Notes under the pieces: model-generated
What the model saw: only the letters and a program-made list of their open reading frames with translations
Databases searched by the model: none
What the model was told of the DNA's origin: nothing
Assembly (NCBI GenBank): GCA_022791735.1
Contig: JAAVZQ010000129.1
Coordinates: forward strand, 1-20,977
Direction of reading: 5' to 3'
DNA from: Clostridia bacterium
GTDB lineage: Bacteria > Bacillota > Clostridia > TANB77 > CAG-508
Length of the DNA stretch: 20,977 nucleotides
Position numbers and translations under genes: made by a program
In this document: piece after piece, positions 17,439 through 20,977 of the stretch
Layout: each line of letters begins with the position of its first letter
Numbering within the stretch: position 1 is the first letter of the stretch

Positions 17439-17467
17439 TTGACACAGGAAAAGTTCTGATATATAAT
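17439..17467 (+). promoter_or_regulatory. strong promoter divergent from the NRPS
   Basis: Perfect TTGACA (17439-17444), a 17-base spacer and perfect TATAAT (17462-17467). It drives the small ORF or RNA at 17496. Confidence 0.85.
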
Positions 17468-17495
17468 TTATAAAGAAAAAATAGTGGAGTAAACG

Positions 17496-17775
17496 ATGAA
17501 AAAATATATAAACAAAAGAAAAATAAAAAGTGCAAAGACCTTAGAGACGAGAATGGTTCACAAAAAATTTAGAGTTGGACCATTTGTTCAAGTGACAAAA
17601 GAAAATAGAAGAAGAAGACAAAAAAAGGTTAAATTATATGTTAATGGAATAAGACCTAAAAAGTCAAAAATAGAAAGTACTGTTCGGGTGCTTTCAATTA
17701 GCCATTGTAAAAGTGCCATGGTATAGAAAAGCTTTTAGGTCTTTTTTAAGTATGTTTGGATATTATTATGGATAA
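17496..17775 (+). CDS. small basic protein of unknown function (one possible +1 shift at CGG)
   Basis: The ORF starts with ATG after a weak GTGGAG, under a consensus promoter. The first 63 codons are Lys/Arg-rich ('MKKYINKRKIKSAKTLETR', 'KENRRRRQKKVKLYVNG'). Codon 64 is CGG (17685-17687). Read as Arg, the ORF ends at TAG 17724-17726 (76 residues). Dropping the C gives 29 further residues, 'VGCFQLAIVKVPWYRKAF...FGYYYG', to TAA 17773-17775 (92 residues). I recognise no family. A complication is that a hairpin followed by six Ts (17651-17748) would end transcription before the shifted stop. The transcript could instead be a structured RNA. The reality of the gene and of the shift are both uncertain. 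Confidence 0.4.
17651..17748 (+). other. nested hairpin ending in a T tract, possible structured RNA
   Basis: AAGACCTAAAAAG (17651-17663) pairs with CTTTTAGGTCTT (17732-17743), with one bulged A, and is followed by Ts. Inside, GGTGCTTT and AAAGTGCC (about 17687-17718) can form an 8-bp stem with two G-U pairs. The fold looks like a terminator with an inserted stem, or the 3' part of a small RNA. Confidence 0.4.
17685..17687 (+). other. in-frame CGG, candidate +1 shift site (small basic ORF)
   Basis: The context is ACT GTT CGG GTG. A shift gives GTT GGG TGC. There is no homology to decide, and the overlapping hairpin argues for caution. Confidence 0.35.
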
Positions 17776-17849
17776 AAACTAGTATTTAGATTTGTATTCA
17801 TATATAATGTAAAAGTAAAAGATAAATTATAGGAGGGAGGAGAAAAAGT

Positions 17850-18509
17850 ATGTTAAACAAACTAGTAGATATAGTAAGAAATCCAGTAACAACAATTATT
17901 AAAAAAGCAGAAACAGAAGATATAAGAAAAGAAGCAATAAAAGCAGTAATATTATCATTAGTCATAGCATTAGTAGATTTAATTTCTACAGTGATATCAA
18001 TAATTTCTAAATTTACTAAAAATGACTTTTGGTATAAAAACTATACTTCTTCTCAGTTATGGGAAAAGAGATTTGAAGCAATGGGCAAAGCCGAATTATT
18101 TAGTTCTTTCTTCAAAAGTTTTGTTATTGCATTAATCGCTATTGCGGTTATAGCAGGTATTTTATTCTTAATTGCGAGAATTGCTAAAAGTAAGAAAAGT
18201 TATGACAAAATGCTTTCTATGGTAAATAATGTAGTGATAATAAGTATAATCGGTACAATACTAAAGCTCATATTATCATTTATCTATGAACCACTTGCAT
18301 TACTTGTAATGTTTGGGGTTAGTGTGTATGCATTCTTTAGTCTAATATTTGCATTCAGAGATTCACTAGAAATAGAAAATGCTGATATTTTAGTTTTAGC
18401 AACAACAGTTGTGCTTAGTATAGTGACTGTTATACTTGTTGTAATATTATGTGCAGTAAGTGGCGTGGCACTTAGTGATATTGGCGGATTTGTAGATATG
18501 TTAGGATAA
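17850..18509 (+). CDS. polytopic membrane protein, possibly Yip1-like
   Basis: The 219-residue protein follows a strong GGAGGGAGGAG ribosome binding site. An amphipathic N-terminus (1-30, 'LVDIVRNPVTTIIKKAETED') precedes about five hydrophobic segments (near 32-53, 85-110, 125-143, 146-168 and 180-205). The start, the size and the spacing resemble Yip1-domain membrane proteins of Clostridia, but I cannot confirm this by eye. Its three CGG trinucleotides are out of frame (GCG GTT, ATC GGT, GGC GGA) and the frame is intact. A terminator follows. Confidence 0.65.
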   Translation: MLNKLVDIVRNPVTTIIKKAETEDIRKEAIKAVILSLVIALVDLISTVISIISKFTKNDFWYKNYTSSQLWEKRFEAMGKAELFSSFFKSFVIALIAIAVIAGILFLIARIAKSKKSYDKMLSMVNNVVIISIIGTILKLILSFIYEPLALLVMFGVSVYAFFSLIFAFRDSLEIENADILVLATTVVLSIVTVILVVILCAVSGVALSDIGGFVDMLG

Positions 18510-18541
18510 AACCTGAATAATAAGCCACCTAGAGATAACAC

Positions 18542-18587
18542 AAAGCAGATAGTTTTGATAGAAATGTCAAGATTATCTGCTTTTTTT
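18542..18587 (+). terminator. terminator after the membrane protein gene
   Basis: AAAGCAGATA (18542-18551) pairs with TATCTGCTTT (18574-18583), followed by more Ts. Confidence 0.85.
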
Positions 18588-18653
18588 GTATATACCATAA
18601 TGACCTTGGGTAGAATTTACTTAAAAGCTTATAAATAGAGAAAGGATAGCGTT

Positions 18654-19782
18654 TTGAAGGGTTATAGAAAAAAAGAAAAGAAAGCACATCTTTTAGCATG
18701 GGTAATAGGAGAATTTATACTAATATTTATTATTGCAACAATTTCCATTGTTTTATATGACATATATATACATATTGATACATCTCCTGAAGAAAGTTAT
18801 GTACCAGTAAAGATAACAAAAGAAATGAATACAGAAGAAGTAGATGATATAAGTGAGACTCTGGAAAGTGTTTCTAAAAGTGTAGTTCGGCATATCTAAA
18901 ATATCTACAAATGATACAGGGATATTTAGTATAAATGCAGAAAAAACGTTGTCACTTGGAAGCGGAATAATAATATCAGATAATGGATATATATTAACAA
19001 ATGAACATGTAAGTGGAAGTAAATACAGTAAGTGCTATGTTAATGTAGAAGGAGAAAATACAGAATATCAAGGAAAAGTTATATGGTCAGATAGTGATAT
19101 AGATTTAAGTATTATCAAAATAGAAAAACTAGGACTAACACCTGCAAACCTTGGTAATTCGGATAAAATACGTATAGGAAGCCCTGTTTATGCAATAGGA
19201 AATCCAATTGGAGTAGAGTTTGAAAGGACAGTTACAGGAGGAATAATAAGTGCAGTAGATAGAACAATAAAGATAAAAGAGAATGAGGAATATTCCTATA
19301 TGGAAGATTTAATACAAACAGATGCAGGCATAAATAGTGGAAATAGTGGAGGACCACTGGTAAATAAAAATGGAGAAGTTATTGGGATAAATACAGTTAA
19401 AATAGAAGAAGCAGAGGGAATTGGATTTTCAATACCTATAAATTTAGTAAAGCCTATAATAGAAAGGATAAAATCAGAAGGAGATTTCACAGAAGCTTCG
19501 ATTGGAATATATGCTTATGATAAAGAAGTAATACAATATCTAAATGAGAACTTAAAATTTGATTATGGTATATATGTTGTTTCAGTTAAACCAGAAGGCG
19601 CAGCTTACGGGAAAGGACTTTTAGTTGGAGACATTATTACCAAAATAGATAATGTAGAGCTAAATAAGATGAGTGACTTAAGAAAATATATTTATACAAA
19701 AAATGTAGGAGACAGAGTAATGCTAATGATTAATAGAAATGGAAGAAATTTTGGAATAGAGATAGACCTTGGAAAAAAATAG
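18654..19782 (+). CDS. HtrA/DegP-type membrane-anchored serine protease (one +1 shift at CGG)
   Basis: The product should be an envelope quality-control protease. The TTG start at 18654 follows AAAGGA (18641-18646). Residues 12-36 form a transmembrane anchor, followed by an extracytoplasmic stalk. Codon 79 is CGG (18888-18890); read as Arg, the protein ends two codons later. Dropping the C gives 'SVV-G-ISKIS', the usual HtrA entry, and a 375-residue protein. The trypsin-like domain has catalytic His118 ('TNEHV'), Asp150 ('DSDIDLSII') and Ser231 ('GINSGNSGGPL'). A PDZ domain follows (about 270-375, 'GIYVVSVKPEGAAYGKGLLVGDIITKID'). Length and order fit the one-PDZ HtrA proteins of Gram-positive bacteria. 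It has no partner gene nearby and lies convergent to the phosphoribosyltransferase gene. Confidence 0.92.
18888..18890 (+). other. in-frame CGG, +1 shift site (HtrA protease)
   Basis: The context is GTA GTT CGG CAT ATC TAA. Dropping C gives GTT GGC ATA TCT (V-G-I-S), the conserved Gly just before the protease domain. Confidence 0.94.
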
Positions 19783-19797
19783 AAAACAAAAAGTTAC

Positions 19798-20006
19798 AAT
19801 TTATAGCTTTTGAATATAGTTTGTCCTGCAACGGGTATTATCTATAAATTAATCGTTCAACCTTGCTGAGGCAAACTTTGAACCTTATTAGAGGAAGTTT
19901 GCCCCATTCGCCGTCGCTTTCAGCTCCGCCCAGCGCTGCGCGGTTTTCATTCTTAATTTATAGATGAACACCCTGCGCGGACTTTAAGTCTATTTAGCTA
20001 TAAATT
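19798..20006. mobile_element. nested palindromic, GC-rich element (MITE-like) between convergent genes
   Basis: Three nested inverted repeats are visible: AATTTATAGCT (19798-19808) / AGCTATAAATT (19996-20006); TCTATAAATTAA (19841-19852) / TTAATTTATAGA (19953-19964); and GGCAAACTT (19870-19878) / AAGTTTGCC (19895-19903). The core 19900-19945 is far richer in G and C than anything around it ('GCTCCGCCCAGCGCTGCGCG'), suggesting foreign origin. No transposase is present. It may be a miniature transposable element or a large structured RNA/terminator region serving both genes. Copies elsewhere in the genome would decide. Confidence 0.55.
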
Positions 20007-20014
20007 ATAGTTTT

Positions 20015-20875
20015 TTATGAATTTAATCCATATAAATCGCCTTCAACGCAAAGCCTAGCTCTTACAACAGTTTTTTCATCAGAGTGAAGTGAATCTTCTA
20101 AAAACTCTGGGTGTGCTATCAAAAAGGCTTTCATAGTTTCATCAGGACTTTCAAAGAATTTATTTAATAAATCACATTGATTATTAGTAATAATATTCAT
20201 GTCTAATGCTTGCTTAAACATAGTAGGTGCGATTTGGACTAAAGAATATGCATCAATTCCAAGTGATTTTAATCTATCATTTCCACCTTGCATTCTATCC
20301 ACTACTACAACACTCCAAACAATTTCTGCACCAAGTGATTGTACAGCAGGTATCCAAGCACGTACATAGCTAGAAGCTTCTGTTACTAAATCAGCGATAT
20401 GTAAAACTTTTTTGCCTTCTAAGTTTTGAGTAGGTGTAGCATTTTCAAAATCAGCAGAACATACTACACAAGACAAGTCTTTAAACACAGTAATAAACGG
20501 TTTTTTTAGCATATATGCAACGATATTTGCAAAAAACCAATCTCTTCTTTCTCCACCTGATATATAATCGATATCATCAACTGGTATAGTATTTTTAACA
20601 AAGTTTACTATATCATCAATAACATCTTTGTATATAGTATTTGAATTATACTGCTCAAGACATTTATCAAGAATTTTTTTAGAAACTCCTAATTTATCAT
20701 CTTTTTCAACATCAATAAATTTTAAAAAATCTACAGCACTTTCTTCGCTTCCATAAAGGAAATGTGTATTAATAAAGTAAGGACCTATTTTTCCAGAAGT
20801 ATACCAAAAAGGCTTGTTATCAGGGCAAACCTTAAATGCATTTGTTTTGAATAAATATGAAACTAAATTACTCAT
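20015..20875 (-). CDS. orotate phosphoribosyltransferase-like protein
   Basis: The 286-residue protein is larger than typical PyrE (about 210). It has an N-terminal part 'LFKTNAFKVCPDNKPFWYTSGKIGPYFINTHFLYG', reminiscent of the substrate entrance of OPRTases, then a PRTase core with 'DYISGGERRDWFFANIVAYMLKKPFITVFKD' and 'KKVLHIADLVTEASSYVRAW', the position of the PRPP-binding loop. It probably transfers phosphoribose to orotate or a related base. The loop sequence differs from the canonical DDVxTTG form, so the substrate is uncertain. The ATG is preceded by AAAGGAATT. It has its own promoter (20933-20961), and the inverted repeat AGGCAT/ATGCCT (20902-20917) lies between promoter and start. 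It has no in-frame CGG. Confidence 0.75.
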   Translation of the reverse strand: MSNLVSYLFKTNAFKVCPDNKPFWYTSGKIGPYFINTHFLYGSEESAVDFLKFIDVEKDDKLGVSKKILDKCLEQYNSNTIYKDVIDDIVNFVKNTIPVDDIDYISGGERRDWFFANIVAYMLKKPFITVFKDLSCVVCSADFENATPTQNLEGKKVLHIADLVTEASSYVRAWIPAVQSLGAEIVWSVVVVDRMQGGNDRLKSLGIDAYSLVQIAPTMFKQALDMNIITNNQCDLLNKFFESPDETMKAFLIAHPEFLEDSLHSDEKTVVRARLCVEGDLYGLNS

Positions 20876-20901
20876 ACTTTTATAATTCCTTTCTCATTTT
20901 A

Positions 20902-20917
20902 AGGCATTATTATGCCT
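20902..20917. promoter_or_regulatory. small palindrome in the leader of the phosphoribosyltransferase gene
   Basis: AGGCAT (20902-20907) and ATGCCT (20912-20917) with a 4-base loop, between the -10 box and the ribosome binding site: a possible operator or leader hairpin. Confidence 0.45.
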
Positions 20918-20932
20918 ATTTCTTTCACATAT

Positions 20933-20961
20933 ATAATACCTGAAAACTTGCGGAAAGTCAA
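20933..20961 (-). promoter_or_regulatory. promoter of the phosphoribosyltransferase gene
   Basis: On the minus strand, TTGACT (20956-20961) and TATTAT (20933-20938) are separated by 17 bases. Confidence 0.7.
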
Positions 20962-20977
20962 GATATAAGGTCGAAAA

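Noticed and set aside
17496..17775. Using the small ORF as firm evidence for the CGG rule
   Set aside because: No homologue is recognised, and the overlapping hairpin and T tract make the coding reading uncertain, so it is listed only as a candidate site.
345..18890. Sequencing or assembly error as the cause of the split genes
   Set aside because: An error adding C before GG should hit GG in all codon phases and in intergenic DNA. All sites fall on codon position 1 of an in-frame CGG, whereas very many other GG dinucleotides are untouched. Raw reads are still needed to close the question.
210..19782. Pseudogenisation of six genes
   Set aside because: There are no other premature stops or indels, catalytic motifs are intact on both sides, and every lesion is the same type at the same codon. 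Random decay would not do this.

Overview
The window is very AT-rich and has the look of a low-GC Clostridia-type Firmicute. It carries a divergent Spo0A-like regulator, strong TTGACA/TATAAT promoters, AGGAGG-type ribosome binding sites, and a two-module reductase-ending NRPS of the kind known from gut Clostridia. The exact taxon cannot be read from the sequence.

Main observation: reading codon by codon, I find 13 in-frame CGG codons in the genes of this window, and every one coincides with a +1 change of frame. In each case dropping the C and reading the next three bases (GGN, Gly) restores the expected protein, usually at a strongly conserved glycine. Affected genes are asnS (1 site), a response regulator/HD-GYP gene (2), a DUF2752-type gene (2), the NRPS (6), an HtrA-type protease (1) and a small gene of unknown function (1, doubtful). 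About 27 CGG trinucleotides that lie out of frame in the same genes leave the frame untouched, and I saw no CGG read as Arg. This looks like a genome-wide recoding rule (an unassigned CGG causing +1 slippage, or a four-base CGGN glycine codon). It does not look like decay of six separate genes. I therefore annotate these genes as intact, spanning the shift.

Layout. 1-1650: tRNA-Lys(CTT) and asnS, each with a terminator. 1749-4076: Spo0A-like regulator (minus strand), divergent from a REC/HD-GYP c-di-GMP phosphodiesterase gene, then a DUF4190 membrane protein. 4077-5657: gene-poor stretch with an orphan promoter, a HigBA-type toxin-antitoxin pair, and a headless remnant of a surface-type protein. 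5715-9854 (all minus strand): a two-helix small protein, DUF2752 protein, palindromic repeat, YbiT-like ABC-F ATPase with a hairpin leader, and a 7TM-type histidine kinase. 9920-17359 (minus): the 2477-residue NRPS, C-A-T-C-A-T-R, which should release an N-acylated dipeptide as an aldehyde. 17439-19782 (plus): a small basic ORF with an unusual hairpin, a polytopic membrane protein, and an HtrA-type protease. 19798-20006: a nested palindromic, GC-rich element. 20015-20875 (minus): an orotate phosphoribosyltransferase-like gene with its own promoter.

Functional links: the NRPS and the kinase run in the same direction 65 bases apart, so the kinase may be co-transcribed with the biosynthetic gene. 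The remaining genes look like ordinary housekeeping or envelope functions.
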